A stretch of DNA of 64,000 nt from Parafrankia discariae (GTDB taxonomy: Bacteria; Actinomycetota; Actinomycetes; Frankiales; Frankiaceae): the NCBI RefSeq assembly GCF_000373365.1, contig NZ_KB891209.1:39725-103724 (forward strand), given 5' to 3'. The notes beneath the pieces were generated by a model. That model was not told where the DNA came from, did not search any database, and worked only from the letters and a program-made list of their open reading frames with translations. The translations under genes and the position numbers were made by a program. Below, one piece after another: positions 8,114 through 17,884 of this stretch (within the stretch, counting starts at the first letter, position 1; each line of letters begins with the position of its first letter).

Positions 8114-8938
8114 GTGCCGGCGGCGTCGTCGGCGGCGCGGCGGGCCGCGGGTCGGCGGGCCGCGGGCTGGCGGATCGCGCTGGTCGGCCTGGTGGTGGCC
8201 TGTGCCGCGCTGCTCACCGCGGCGGCGGTACGGCCGTCGGCGGGCGGGCGCGCCGGAGGCGCCGGGGTCGTCAGCGTCGCCGGGCTGGTCGCCCAGGACC
8301 GCCGTCGGGTGGACTCGGACCTCGACCGGCTCCGGACCGAGCGGGACGCGCTGGCGGCGGACCCGGCCTCGGCGGCGGCCTCACCCGGGCCATCCACGAC
8401 GCCCGCCCCTGCCAGCCCGACACCGGGTGATCCGCTCGACCGTCGTGCCGCGCTCGCGGCCCAGGTGGGGCTCACCGCGCTGCGCGGGCCGGCGGTCACG
8501 GTCGAGCTGGACGACGCGCCGCGGGAGAGCCGGGGCCGGTCGCTGCCCCCGGGCGTCCCCCCGCCCGGCCCGAACGACCTAGTCGTGCACCAGCAGGACG
8601 TCCAGGCCGTCGTGAACGCGCTCTGGGCCGGTGGCGCCGAGGCCATGGCCATCATGGATCACCGGGTGACCCCGCGGACGGCCGTGCGGTGCGTGGGGAA
8701 CACGCTGCTGCTGGAGGGGCAGGTGTACTCGCCGCCGTTCCGGATCAGCGCCATCGGTGACCCCGACCTGCTGCGGGCCGCGCTGGACACGGACCCCGGT
8801 GTGCTGCTCTACCGGGAGTACGTCGATGCCTACGGCCTGGGGTATCAGGTGACGTCCGGCCCGGACGTCGTCCTGCCCGCGTACACCGGGAGCCTGCTGA
8901 CCGGCGCCGGAGCGGTGGCCCAGCCCGGAACAGGGTGA
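8114..8938 (+). CDS. DUF881 family membrane-anchored protein
   Basis: 274 residues. An Arg/Ala-rich N-terminus precedes one membrane helix (IALVGLVVACAALLTAAAV), then a short predicted coiled region (DSDLDRLRTERDALAA), a Pro/Ala linker and the DUF881 domain from about residue 115. Conserved stretches include DLVVHQQDVQAVVNALWAGGAEAMAI and RCVGNTLLLEG. The fold is likely extracytoplasmic. Role unknown, but the family sits beside crgA and cell-division kinases across actinobacteria. GTG 8114 is the first usable start in the frame; no clear ribosome-binding site was found, so the start is uncertain. Confidence 0.85.
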   Translation: MPAASSAARRAAGRRAAGWRIALVGLVVACAALLTAAAVRPSAGGRAGGAGVVSVAGLVAQDRRRVDSDLDRLRTERDALAADPASAAASPGPSTTPAPASPTPGDPLDRRAALAAQVGLTALRGPAVTVELDDAPRESRGRSLPPGVPPPGPNDLVVHQQDVQAVVNALWAGGAEAMAIMDHRVTPRTAVRCVGNTLLLEGQVYSPPFRISAIGDPDLLRAALDTDPGVLLYREYVDAYGLGYQVTSGPDVVLPAYTGSLLTGAGAVAQPGTG

Positions 8939-9047
8939 TCGCCGCCGCGGCCCGCCGCACCCGCCTGCTGGGCGTTCGCCGGGTCAGGCGGGTCAGGCAG
9001 GATGGAGCGAGCATCCGAGGGCGGGTGCCGTGCTCCGGGGAGGCCCG

Positions 9048-9698
9048 ATGCGGATCCTGGTCGTCGACAACTACGACTCGTTCGTGTTCAACCTGGTGCA
9101 GTACCTGGGCCAGCTCGACACCGAGTGCGTGGTGCGCCGCAACGACGAGGTCGACCCGGCTGACCTCGACGGGCTGGGGGCCGACGGCGTCCTGCTCTCG
9201 CCGGGGCCGGGCACCCCGGAGGCGGCCGGGGTCAGCATCGCGATGGTGCACGCCTGCGCGGCGCGCCGGCTGCCGCTGTTCGGCGTGTGCCTGGGCCACC
9301 AGGCGCTCGGCGTCGCCCACGGCGCCACGGTCGACCGGGCGCCCGAGCTGCTGCACGGCAAGACCTCGGTGGTCCACCACGAGGGCGTCGGCGTGCTCGC
9401 GGACCTGCCCTCGCCGTTCACCGCCACCCGCTACCACTCGCTGGCGGTCGAGGAGAGCACCCTGCCGGCGGAGATCGAGGTGACCGCGCGCACTGACAGC
9501 GGCGTGGTCATGGCGATGCGGCACCGCGAGCTGCCGCTGGAGGGCGTGCAGTTCCACCCCGAGTCGGTGCTGACCCAGGGCGGGCACCTGATGCTCGCCC
9601 GCTGGCTGGAGATCTGCGGCGACGGGGGCGCGGCCATGCGCCTCGCCCCCGCCCTGGCGGCCGAGGTCGAGACCCTCCGCCTGGCCGCCTTCGCCTGA
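9048..9698 (+). CDS. pabA: Class I glutamine amidotransferase, anthranilate/aminodeoxychorismate synthase component II
   Basis: 216 residues. Begins MRILVVDNYDSFVFNLVQYL, as in TrpG/PabA. The catalytic cysteine is in LFGVCLGHQALG and the His/Glu pair is in VQFHPESVLTQGG. It supplies ammonia from glutamine to a chorismate-using partner for folate (PABA) or tryptophan. No component I gene is nearby. ATG 9048 is chosen because GGGGAGG at 9037-9043 precedes it. The gene converges on pknB with 46 bp between stops. PabA and TrpG cannot be told apart from sequence alone; many bacteria use one protein for both. Confidence 0.9.
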   Translation: MRILVVDNYDSFVFNLVQYLGQLDTECVVRRNDEVDPADLDGLGADGVLLSPGPGTPEAAGVSIAMVHACAARRLPLFGVCLGHQALGVAHGATVDRAPELLHGKTSVVHHEGVGVLADLPSPFTATRYHSLAVEESTLPAEIEVTARTDSGVVMAMRHRELPLEGVQFHPESVLTQGGHLMLARWLEICGDGGAAMRLAPALAAEVETLRLAAFA

Positions 9699-9744
9699 CC
9701 CTTCCCCGGCCGGCCCCTCACCGGGACCGGCCCCACCGGCCGTC

Positions 9745-11844
9745 TTACCGGCCGGCCCCACCGCCGCCGCCGGCGGCGCCGGGCTGCTGACCGCCCGTGG
9801 GCGGCCCGCCTCCGGCCGGAGTGGTGGGCACCGCCGGCGGGGTCGTCGCCGGCGGGGTCGTCGGCTCGATGATCACCGGTGGGTCCTCGGTCGGCGGCGG
9901 GGTGGTGGCGGTCGCCGGCGGGGTGGTCGGTTGCTGGTTCTCCGCCGCGATGAAGATCTTCACCTTCGAGCCGCGGTTGACGGCGCCGCCGGACGGGCTC
10001 TGGTCGAAGACGGTGCCGGGCTGTTGAGAGTTGTTGACGCCGGTCTCCTGGACGGGGGTGAGGCCGTACCGCTGCAGCTCGGAGATGGCCGCCGCCGCGG
10101 CCTTGCCCGTCACGTTGGGCACGTTGACCGTCGAGCTGACCACCCAGATCGTGACCGTGCCGCCGGCGTCGACCGGGGACCCGGCCTCGGGGTCGGCCTT
10201 CTCGACCTTGCCCACGCCCTGGCTCGCCGCCTCGTAGTACGGCATCGCCGACACCTGTAGCCCGAGGCCGGTCAGCGCGTCCGTCGCCGCCTGCTGGCTC
10301 ATCCCGACGATGTCGTTCGGAACGACCTGCTGGCCCGGCGCGCTCGCCACCGTGATGGAGATCGTGCCGTCCGCCGCGATGGTCTGGCCCTCGCCCGGGG
10401 AGATCTCCAGCACCGCGTCCGGCTTGACCTCCGTGCTCTCCTGGGTCTGCTTGTCGAAGTGCCCGGTGAAGCCCGAGCTCTGCAACCGGGCCACGACGGC
10501 GTCGTAGGGCTGGCCCTTCAGCCCGGACGGGATGGTGATCTCGGCCGCGGCGGTGTCGCCACCGTCGCCACCACCGCCGAGCAGGGAGGAGGCGAGCAGC
10601 GCGACCACCACGAAGACGACGACCGCGCCGAGCCCGGCGAGGACGAACTTCCAGGTCGACGAGCCCGCGCGGTCCTCGTCGGCGCCGGCGCCGGCGCGGT
10701 GGCCGGGGGGGCCGGCGTTGCCGTAGCGGTCGACCGGCCCGGTCTGGTCGAAACGGTCGTAGGACTGCCCACCGAGGCGGGTCTGCTCGCCGTAACCGTC
10801 GTCGTACCCGCCCGGCTCGTCGTAGCCGTCGTCGTAGCGGCCCTGGTAGCCGGTGCGGCCCTCGTACCGGTCGTCGTAGCCGCCGCGGGAGTTGCCGAGC
10901 AGCGCCGTGCCGGCCGTCCCCGCTCCGGTGTCGCCGAGCATCGTCTCGTCGCCCGCGCCCATCATCATGGCGTGCACGCGGTGCCCGCTCAGCGCGCGCT
11001 CGAGGTCTTCGCGCATCTCACCGGCGGTGGCGTACCGGTCGTCGGGGTCCTTCTCCATCGCCTTCAGGACGACCGCGTCGGCCTCGGGGGAGATCCGCGC
11101 GTCGTGGCTCGACGGCGGCGGCGGGATCTCCCGCACGTGCTGGTAGGCGACGGCGACCGGGTTGTCGCCGCGGAACGGCGGCTCGCCGGTGAGCAGCTCG
11201 TAGAGCAGCACGCCGGTGGAGTAGACGTCGCTGCGGGTGTCCACCCGGGCGCCACGGGCCTGCTCGGGGGAGAGGTACTGGGCCGTGCCGATCACGGCGG
11301 ACGTCGCGGTCATGTTCGACGTCGTGGCGGTGGTGGCGCGGGCGATGCCGAAGTCCATCACCTTGGCCGAGCCGTCGGTGGCCAGCATCACGTTCGCGGG
11401 CTTGATGTCGCGGTGGATGATGCCCATCCGGTGGCTGTAGTCCAGCGCCGCGCAGATCTCCGCGGTGACCTGCATGGCGTGCCGCTCGTCGAGGGGGCCC
11501 TGCGCCTGCAGGACGTCCCGCAGGGTCTGGCCCTCGATGAACTCCATGACGATGTACGGGAGCTGGGTCCCGTTGATGACGTCCTCGCCGGTGTCGTACA
11601 CCGAGACGATCGCCGGGTGGTTCAGCGAGGCCGAGGACTGCGCCTCCCGGCGGAACCGGGCGAGGAAGGTCGGGTCGCGGGCGAGGTCGGCGCGCAGCGT
11701 CTTGACCGCGACCTCGCGGCCGAGGCGGATGTCGCGCCCCCGGTAGACCTCGGCCATGCCGCCGTAGCCGATGCAGCCACCGAGCTCGTACCGCTCACCG
11801 ACCAGTCTCGGTTGAGCGTCGTACCTGTCAGTTACATCGGTCAC
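9745..11844 (-). CDS. pknB: Ser/Thr protein kinase PknB with three PASTA domains
   Basis: 699 residues. The Hanks-type kinase domain spans about residues 18-275: GYGGMAEVYRG, VAVKTLR, catalytic HRDIKPANVML and DFGIARA. A juxtamembrane region rich in Tyr, Asp and Gly follows, then one membrane helix (FVLAGLGAVVVFVVVALLAS) and three extracellular PASTA repeats, starting near AEITIPSGLKG, QQVVPNDIVGM and STVNVPNVTGK. Mycobacterial PknB has four PASTA repeats. The tail is Pro/Thr-rich. It senses muropeptides/lipid II and phosphorylates division and wall-synthesis proteins. GTG 11844 overlaps the pknA stop by 4 bp; it is last in the operon. Confidence 0.95.
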   Translation of the reverse strand: MTDVTDRYDAQPRLVGERYELGGCIGYGGMAEVYRGRDIRLGREVAVKTLRADLARDPTFLARFRREAQSSASLNHPAIVSVYDTGEDVINGTQLPYIVMEFIEGQTLRDVLQAQGPLDERHAMQVTAEICAALDYSHRMGIIHRDIKPANVMLATDGSAKVMDFGIARATTATTSNMTATSAVIGTAQYLSPEQARGARVDTRSDVYSTGVLLYELLTGEPPFRGDNPVAVAYQHVREIPPPPSSHDARISPEADAVVLKAMEKDPDDRYATAGEMREDLERALSGHRVHAMMMGAGDETMLGDTGAGTAGTALLGNSRGGYDDRYEGRTGYQGRYDDGYDEPGGYDDGYGEQTRLGGQSYDRFDQTGPVDRYGNAGPPGHRAGAGADEDRAGSSTWKFVLAGLGAVVVFVVVALLASSLLGGGGDGGDTAAAEITIPSGLKGQPYDAVVARLQSSGFTGHFDKQTQESTEVKPDAVLEISPGEGQTIAADGTISITVASAPGQQVVPNDIVGMSQQAATDALTGLGLQVSAMPYYEAASQGVGKVEKADPEAGSPVDAGGTVTIWVVSSTVNVPNVTGKAAAAAISELQRYGLTPVQETGVNNSQQPGTVFDQSPSGGAVNRGSKVKIFIAAENQQPTTPPATATTPPPTEDPPVIIEPTTPPATTPPAVPTTPAGGGPPTGGQQPGAAGGGGGAGR

Positions 11845-13544
11845 AGGCTGTCACCCGTCGTCGGCTCTGCAGCGCCGGCCACCACCGTGCCAGCCGCCTC
11901 GCCGGTCAGGCCGACGATCTCACCCGCTGTGGGTGTGAGATATAGCACATTTGGCGTGGCGACCGCCCCGTCCTCGGAGCCGCCCGCCTCGGCGACGGTA
12001 CGGGTGATCACCGCCACCACCAGGACGGTGAGGAGCAGCAGCGCGATGAGTACCGGCAGCGGGAGGCGCCGGCGCTGGGCCGCGGCGCCCGGCCGGCGGT
12101 GCGCGACCCGGCCGCCCGGCCCGTCGCCCGGCGGGTCCGACCAGGACGGCGCCGGCTGGTAGAGCGTGTTGGCCGGATCACCGGGCCCGCCGTCCCGGTA
12201 GCCACCGCCGTCACGATGCCCACCGCTGTCACGATGCCCACCGCCGTCACGGTGGCCGCCGTCGTCCCGGCCGCCGGGCCACCCCGACCCCGAGCCGTGC
12301 TCGCCGGCCGGCGGGTAGTCGTTGCGGTAGTCGGCGGGGCCGCGGTAGTCCGTCGAGTAGTCGCCCGGCCCGTAGAGCCGCCCCGCCCCGCCGCCGCGCC
12401 CCGCGGCCGACCCGGGGCCGCCCTGCCCCCCGGAGGGCTGCAGCGCGGTGGCCGGCAGACCGGGTGCCGCGGCGGTCGGGTCCGCCGGCGGCGGCTGCTG
12501 GGTCCAGGACGCGCCACCGGAGCGGTTCCACGACGGCGTGCGCGGAGCGGTCGGCGCCCGCGGGGGCACCGGCCCCAGATGCGGCGGGGCGGGCGGAGCC
12601 GGATGACGCGCGGTGGCGTCCGCGGCCCCCTGGGGGCCGCTCCACCGCCCGGCGTCGGAGTTCCACAGGCTGCGCCGGATGCTGGCCGCCGAACGGGCGA
12701 ACGCGCCCGCCGAGCTCGGCCGCCGCGACGCGTCCTTCGACATCGCCGACTCGACCAGTGCCCTGACCTGGTACGGGATGTCCGTCGGCAGCGGCGGCGG
12801 ATTGTCCTGTTGGTGCGCCATGACCACGACGATGGGGTTGCGGTCGTCGAACGGCCGCCGCCCGGCCAGACACTCGTAGGCGACCACGCCGAGTGAGTAG
12901 ACGTCGCTCGCGGGGGTCACCGGGCGCCCGGACGCCTGCTCCGGGGAGACGTAGTACGCCGTCCCCATCATGATCCCGGTCGCGGTCAGCGGGGCCGCGT
13001 CGACCGCGCGCGCGATGCCGAAGTCGGTCACCTTCACCGCGCCGTCGGTCCGCAGCAGCAGGTTGCCGGGCTTGACGTCGCGGTGGACGACCCCCAGGGC
13101 GTGCGCCGCCTGCAGCGCGTCGGCGGACTGGCCGAGGATGTCGAGCATCCGGTCGGGGCTCAGCCGCTTCTCCCGGTGCAACAGCGCGGAGAGCGGCTCG
13201 CCCTCCACCAGCTCCATCACCAGGTAGGCGGTCGGGTAGTCGTCGGCGGTGGAGACCTCGCCGTAGTCGTACACGGAAGCCACACCGGGGTGGGACAGCC
13301 GAGCCGCGTGCCGGGCCTCGCCCCGGAAACGGACCAGGAACGACTCGTCACTGGCGTACTCGGGACGCAGCAGCTTGACCGCGACGGGCCGGCCGAGCGT
13401 CTGGTCGAGGCCACGCCAGACCTCGCCCATCCCACCGGTCGCGATGCGGCCATCCAGCCGGTAGCGGTTGTCGAGCACGGTGTTGGGGGAGGCGGCGCCG
13501 GCGAACGGCTGCGACGGCGACGGGCTGTTGGCAGATGTGCTCAT
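11841..13544 (-). CDS. pknA: Ser/Thr protein kinase PknA
   Basis: 567 residues. The kinase domain lies at about residues 24-285 (RIATGGMGEVWRG, AVKLLRPEY, VHRDVKPGNLLL, DFGIARAVD). A long Pro/Gly-rich linker follows, containing tandem His-Arg-Asp-Gly-Gly units encoded near 12180-12260. A single membrane helix (LPVLIALLLLTVLVVAVI) and a short outer tail with no PASTA domain complete it. PknA and PknB homologues control cell shape, peptidoglycan synthesis and division in actinobacteria. ATG 13544 overlaps the pbpA stop (ATGA). Confidence 0.93.
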   Translation of the reverse strand: MSTSANSPSPSQPFAGAASPNTVLDNRYRLDGRIATGGMGEVWRGLDQTLGRPVAVKLLRPEYASDESFLVRFRGEARHAARLSHPGVASVYDYGEVSTADDYPTAYLVMELVEGEPLSALLHREKRLSPDRMLDILGQSADALQAAHALGVVHRDVKPGNLLLRTDGAVKVTDFGIARAVDAAPLTATGIMMGTAYYVSPEQASGRPVTPASDVYSLGVVAYECLAGRRPFDDRNPIVVVMAHQQDNPPPLPTDIPYQVRALVESAMSKDASRRPSSAGAFARSAASIRRSLWNSDAGRWSGPQGAADATARHPAPPAPPHLGPVPPRAPTAPRTPSWNRSGGASWTQQPPPADPTAAAPGLPATALQPSGGQGGPGSAAGRGGGAGRLYGPGDYSTDYRGPADYRNDYPPAGEHGSGSGWPGGRDDGGHRDGGGHRDSGGHRDGGGYRDGGPGDPANTLYQPAPSWSDPPGDGPGGRVAHRRPGAAAQRRRLPLPVLIALLLLTVLVVAVITRTVAEAGGSEDGAVATPNVLYLTPTAGEIVGLTGEAAGTVVAGAAEPTTGDSL

Positions 13545-14989
13545 CGTTGCGTGTCCAATGCGGCCTGCATGACTTCCTTGGCAACGGGTGCTGCGACGGC
13601 GCCGCCGGTGGCGAACTCGCCGCCGCCGTCCTCGACGATCACCGCCACCGCGACCTTCGGCGCGCTGGCGGGAGCGAAGCCGACGAACCAGGTGTGCGGC
13701 GGTTCGCCGTCACCGTGCTCGGCGGTGCCCGTCTTGCCGGCGACGTCCACTCCGTCGATCCGGGCGTTGCGGCCGCTACCCGACGTCACGACGCTCTCCA
13801 TCATCGTCGTGAGCTTGGCGGCGACCTCGGGTGAGATGGGCTTGTTGAGTTCCGTCGGTTCGGTGTGGTCGAGCCGTTTGAGATCCGGCCCGCGCAGTTC
13901 GGAGACGAGATAGGGCTTCATCCGGACACCCCCGTTGCCGATCGCCGCCACCACCTCCGCCATCTGCAACGGGGTGACCCGGACGTCGAACTGGCCGATC
14001 GCCGACTGCGCGGTCTGCGCGCCGTCTAGGTCGGACGGGAAGACGCTGCGGGCCTGCTGGAGCGGGAAGTCCTCGATCGTCGAGTTGAAACCGAACGCCT
14101 CCGCCTGGGCACGGAGGACGTCGTCGCCCATATCGATTCCGAGCTGGGCGAACGCTGTGTTGCAGGAGATGGTCAACGCGTGGGTCAGGGTATCGGTCCG
14201 ACCGTCCCCGCAGCGTTCCCCCCCGAAGTTGGGTAGCACTGTGGTGCTCTGCGGGAGGGTGAGCTCGTCCGGCGCGGAGACCCGGGTGTCCGGCTCGGTG
14301 CCACGGGCGAGCGCCGCCGCGGCGGTGATCAGCTTGAAGGTCGAGCCCGGCGGATAGGTCTGCTGCGCGGCACGGTTGAGCAGCGGCTGGTCGGCGTTCG
14401 TGGACAGCTGCTGGTAGGCGTCGGTCGCCGCCGCGGCGTCGTGGGTCGCCATCGCGTTCGGGTCGAACGACGGGGTCGTCACCATCGCCAGGATCGCCCC
14501 GGTGGACGGGTCGAGCGCGACGACGGCGCCCCGCCGGCCGTCGAGCGCGTCCATGGCCACCTGCTGGACGTGCGGGTCGATGGTCGTGACGACCGTGCCG
14601 CCGCGTCGCGACTCCCCGGTGAACAGGTCGGTGACCCGGCTGGCGAGCAGCCGGTCGTCGTCCCCGGAGAGGAAGGCGTTCTCGGAACGCTCCAGGCCGG
14701 CGGTGGTGAACAACGTGTAGTAGCCGGTCAAATTGGCATAGAGCGGCCCGTTCGGGTACTGCCGCTGGTACTTGTACTCGTCGTCGACCGGCACGGACGT
14801 GGCCAGCACGGTCTCGCCGGCGATGATGCCGCCGCGCTGGCGCTCGAGGCGGTCGGTGACCTGCCGGGCGTTCGTCGGCTCGGCCTTGAGCCGGCCCACC
14901 TGGCCCACCTGCACCCAGTTGGCGTTCACCAGCAGGGCCGCGAACAGCACCATGCAGGCGAGGGCGACCTTGCGGACCGGGGTGTTCAC
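13541..14989 (-). CDS. pbpA: Class B penicillin-binding protein PbpA (transpeptidase)
   Basis: 482 residues from GTG 14989, chosen because it overlaps the rodA stop by 4 bp and begins VNTPVRKVALACMV, directly before the membrane anchor. A dimerisation region follows, then the transpeptidase with SxxK in PPGSTFKLITAA, SxN in SCNTAF and KTG in VAGKTGTAEHGD. The enzyme crosslinks peptidoglycan on the outer membrane face. It pairs with the SEDS glycosyltransferase RodA encoded just before it. The same frame is open far upstream across rodA, but that part is a shadow. Confidence 0.94.
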   Translation of the reverse strand: MNTPVRKVALACMVLFAALLVNANWVQVGQVGRLKAEPTNARQVTDRLERQRGGIIAGETVLATSVPVDDEYKYQRQYPNGPLYANLTGYYTLFTTAGLERSENAFLSGDDDRLLASRVTDLFTGESRRGGTVVTTIDPHVQQVAMDALDGRRGAVVALDPSTGAILAMVTTPSFDPNAMATHDAAAATDAYQQLSTNADQPLLNRAAQQTYPPGSTFKLITAAAALARGTEPDTRVSAPDELTLPQSTTVLPNFGGERCGDGRTDTLTHALTISCNTAFAQLGIDMGDDVLRAQAEAFGFNSTIEDFPLQQARSVFPSDLDGAQTAQSAIGQFDVRVTPLQMAEVVAAIGNGGVRMKPYLVSELRGPDLKRLDHTEPTELNKPISPEVAAKLTTMMESVVTSGSGRNARIDGVDVAGKTGTAEHGDGEPPHTWFVGFAPASAPKVAVAVIVEDGGGEFATGGAVAAPVAKEVMQAALDTQR

Positions 14990-16467
14990 GTGGTCTTCAC
15001 CACCTGGGTGGGACTGTCCGCCACGGCGTTCGGGTCGAACAGCGGCGCGTCCGGGACGGGTTCCTCCAGCCGGCGCGCGGCGTCGCTGATCCGCAGCAGC
15101 AGCGCGATGATGGCGGCGTTCGCGACGATGGACGAACCGCCGTAGGAGACGAACGGCAGCGTGAGTCCGGTCAGCGGGATGAGTCGCATCACGCCCCCGA
15201 CCTGCACGAACACCTGCAGCGCGACGGTCGCGGAGAGACCGGTCGCCAGCAGCTTGCCGAACGGGTCCTTGGCGCCGAGCGCCGCCCGGATGCCGCGGGC
15301 CGCCACGAGCGCGTACAGCAGCAGGATCGCCATCACGCCGGTCAGCCCGAACTCCTCGCCCAGGCTGGCCATGATGAAGTCGGTGTTGGCGAACGGGACC
15401 CGCTGCGGGCTGCCCTGGCCGATCCCCGTGCCGGTCAGGCCCCCGGCGGCGAATCCGTAGAGGCCCTGAACGAGCTGGTACGACGTGTTCGACGGGTTGT
15501 TGCCGTCGAAGGCGTGCAGCCAGCCGTCGACCCGGACCTGGACGTGGCCGAACAGGCTGTGCGCCACCACGGCGCCGAGCATGAACAGGCACATGCCGAT
15601 CGCGACCCAGGACGCGCGCTGCGTCGCCACGTAAAGGATGACCAGGAACATCCCGAAGAACAGCAGGGACGAGCCGAGGTCCTTCTGCACCACCAGGACG
15701 CCCAGGCTGGCCAGCCACGCCACGAGCACCGGCCCGAGGTCACGGGCCCGCGGGATCTTCATGCCGAGGAAGGACCGCGACGCCAGGGAGAGGACGTCCC
15801 GCTTGTTCTCCAGGTAGGCGGCGAAGAAGATCATCAGGGCGATCTTCGAGACCTCGCTGGGCTGGAACGAGAACGGCCCGACCTGCAGCCACAGCCGGGC
15901 CCCGTTGATGGTGGCCCCGATACCGGGCGCGATCGGCAGGACCAGGAAGACCAGGCCGGCCAGGCCCAGCGTGTAGGCGTAGCGGGAGAGATCCCGGTGA
16001 TCGCGCACGACCGCCAGGACCAGCACGAACACCACGATCGCCAGCAGGGTCCAGACGAGCTGGGTCTGCGCGGCCCCGGTCGGGATCGGATTGCCGGCGC
16101 GCCGCGCGCTGTCGGCCTTCGCCAGGTCCAGCCGGTAGATCATGACCAGGCCGATCCCGTTGAGCGCCGCCACCACCGGGAGCAGCACCGGGTCGGCCGC
16201 CGGCGCGAACCGGCGGACCGCCAGATGACCCAGCGCCCACAGTGAGAAGAAACCGAGACCGTAGGTGAAGACCTGGAAGCCGATCGTGCCGTCATGAGCC
16301 AGCGTCAGCGCGGCCAGCGCGCCCGTCGCCAGAACGCCGGCGTAGCCGAGCAGGAACAGCTCGCGACGGCGGTACGGCGGCAGTTCGAGCCCGCTCGGCA
16401 GCGGGAAGCCGGCGAACGTCGCCGTCAGGTCCGCCGACCTCGGTCGGCGCAGCGGGGGGAGGGTCAT
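14986..16467 (-). CDS. rodA: SEDS-family peptidoglycan glycosyltransferase RodA/FtsW
   Basis: 493 residues with about ten to twelve hydrophobic segments and SEDS signatures, including GARLWLQVGPFSFQPSEVSKI, GQGSPQRVPFANTDFIMASLGEEFG and LPFVSYGGSSIVANAAI. It polymerises lipid II into glycan strands together with its cognate class B PBP, here pbpA just downstream. FtsW and RodA are paralogous; operon context with pbpA, pknA and pknB favours the RodA name used in mycobacteria. ATG 16467 lies 13 bp after the phosphatase stop. Confidence 0.93.
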   Translation of the reverse strand: MTLPPLRRPRSADLTATFAGFPLPSGLELPPYRRRELFLLGYAGVLATGALAALTLAHDGTIGFQVFTYGLGFFSLWALGHLAVRRFAPAADPVLLPVVAALNGIGLVMIYRLDLAKADSARRAGNPIPTGAAQTQLVWTLLAIVVFVLVLAVVRDHRDLSRYAYTLGLAGLVFLVLPIAPGIGATINGARLWLQVGPFSFQPSEVSKIALMIFFAAYLENKRDVLSLASRSFLGMKIPRARDLGPVLVAWLASLGVLVVQKDLGSSLLFFGMFLVILYVATQRASWVAIGMCLFMLGAVVAHSLFGHVQVRVDGWLHAFDGNNPSNTSYQLVQGLYGFAAGGLTGTGIGQGSPQRVPFANTDFIMASLGEEFGLTGVMAILLLYALVAARGIRAALGAKDPFGKLLATGLSATVALQVFVQVGGVMRLIPLTGLTLPFVSYGGSSIVANAAIIALLLRISDAARRLEEPVPDAPLFDPNAVADSPTQVVKTT

Positions 16468-16480
16468 CGCGCGTCCGGAC

Positions 16481-17884
16481 TCACGGGGACGGCGTCACGA
16501 CCGCCCCGGGGCAGCCCACCGGCGGCGCGGCGCCGGTGACCGCGCCCAGGCACGTGGGGTTGACGCTCGGGATCGGATCCGACCTGGACGTCTTCGCGTC
16601 CGGTTCCCGGGTGGGAGGCGTGGTCGGCTCGGTGTCGTCGGACGACGCGGCCGAGGCCGTTGTGGGCAGGTCGGCCGCGATGCGCTGGGCGTCGGCGAGG
16701 TCGTCGGCCTCGATGCCGTCGCGCACCGTCGCCTGGAAGGGCTCGTTGACCTCGGACAGGAGCTGGTGGCGGGAACGCACCGTCGAGAGCGAGATGCCCG
16801 CGATGCTCCCCTTCAACCCCTGGAAGACCGCCACGTGATCGTCGTCGACGCCCACGTAGTACTGGCCGCGCACGTACGTCCAGCCGGCTGCCGCGCCGGC
16901 GACCACCAGGACGAGCACGACCGTCGACATGAACAGCCGGCGCCGGCCGCCGTGGGCCGTGCCTCGTTCGGGGTCGTCGTCGGGATCGTCGTGGCGGTCG
17001 CCGGAGCCCCGGCGGTGAAAACCCGTCCGGCCGATCCGGGCCGCCTTCGCCGCCGCCGACTCGGAGTCGGTGTTGCGCGGGTTGGGCCCGGTGCGGGCAG
17101 CCGCCGCCCCGGGCACCACGCGCTTCTCCGCGGCCGCGCCCGCCACGAGCGGGTCGTCGTCGTCGAGCTCGTCGTCGACGACGTCCGCGACCACCACCGT
17201 GATGTTGTCCGGGCCGCCGCCCTTGAGGGCGAGCTCGACCAGGCGGTCCACCACGTCCTGCGGCGCCGGTAGCAGCAGCGCCTCCAGGATCGTCTCCTCG
17301 CTGACCACCCCGGACAGGCCGTCGGTGCACAGGAGGTAGCGGTCCCCGTCGACGGCCTGGCGCATCGAGACGTCCGGCTCGACCTCGCGGCCGTCGAGCG
17401 CCCGCATCAGCAGCGACCGCTGCGGATGGGTGTTCGCCTGCTCCGGGGTGATCCGGCCCTGGTCGACCAGGTCCTGGACGAGGGTGTGGTCATGGGTGAT
17501 CTGCGTCAGCACGCCGTCGCGCAGCAGATACGCGCGGGAGTCGCCCACGTGCAGCAGGCCGAGATGCTCCCCGGAGGACAGCATCGCGGTCACCGTGGTG
17601 CCCATGCCGTCCAGGGAACTGTTCTCCAGCGCCATGTCACGCAGGCGGCGGTTGGCGTCCCGTACGGCGTCGGACAGCTCCTCGAGCAGGTCTGTCGCGT
17701 CGAGGTGCTCGTCGAGCTCGGCCAGCCGGGAGATGACGGTCGAGCTCGCGACCTCCCCGGCGGCATGGCCGCCCATGCCGTCGGCCACGGCGAGCAGGCG
17801 GGCTCCCGCGTAGGCGGAGTCCTCGTTCCCTTCTCGGACGTGCCCGACATCCGAGCGGACGGCGAAGTGAAGCCTGAGGCTCAC
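16481..17884 (-). CDS. pstP: PP2C-family Ser/Thr phosphatase PstP
   Basis: 467 residues from GTG 17884, which overlaps the fhaB stop by 4 bp. The PP2C domain fills about residues 1-240 with metal-site motifs: RSDVGHVREGNEDSAY, LLAVADGMGGHAAGE, LLCTDGLSGVV and GGPDNITVVV. An acidic/Arg-rich linker, one membrane helix (FMSTVVLVLVVAGAAAGW) and an extracytoplasmic tail rich in Thr and Pro follow. It removes phosphates placed by PknA and PknB. A longer in-frame start at 18010 is inside fhaB and is rejected. Confidence 0.94.
   Translation of the reverse strand: MSLRLHFAVRSDVGHVREGNEDSAYAGARLLAVADGMGGHAAGEVASSTVISRLAELDEHLDATDLLEELSDAVRDANRRLRDMALENSSLDGMGTTVTAMLSSGEHLGLLHVGDSRAYLLRDGVLTQITHDHTLVQDLVDQGRITPEQANTHPQRSLLMRALDGREVEPDVSMRQAVDGDRYLLCTDGLSGVVSEETILEALLLPAPQDVVDRLVELALKGGGPDNITVVVADVVDDELDDDDPLVAGAAAEKRVVPGAAAARTGPNPRNTDSESAAAKAARIGRTGFHRRGSGDRHDDPDDDPERGTAHGGRRRLFMSTVVLVLVVAGAAAGWTYVRGQYYVGVDDDHVAVFQGLKGSIAGISLSTVRSRHQLLSEVNEPFQATVRDGIEADDLADAQRIAADLPTTASAASSDDTEPTTPPTREPDAKTSRSDPIPSVNPTCLGAVTGAAPPVGCPGAVVTPSP

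Noticed and set aside
13541..15718. 725-codon frame covering pbpA and part of rodA
   Set aside because: Only the part from GTG 14989 encodes the transpeptidase. The upstream part overlaps rodA in another frame.
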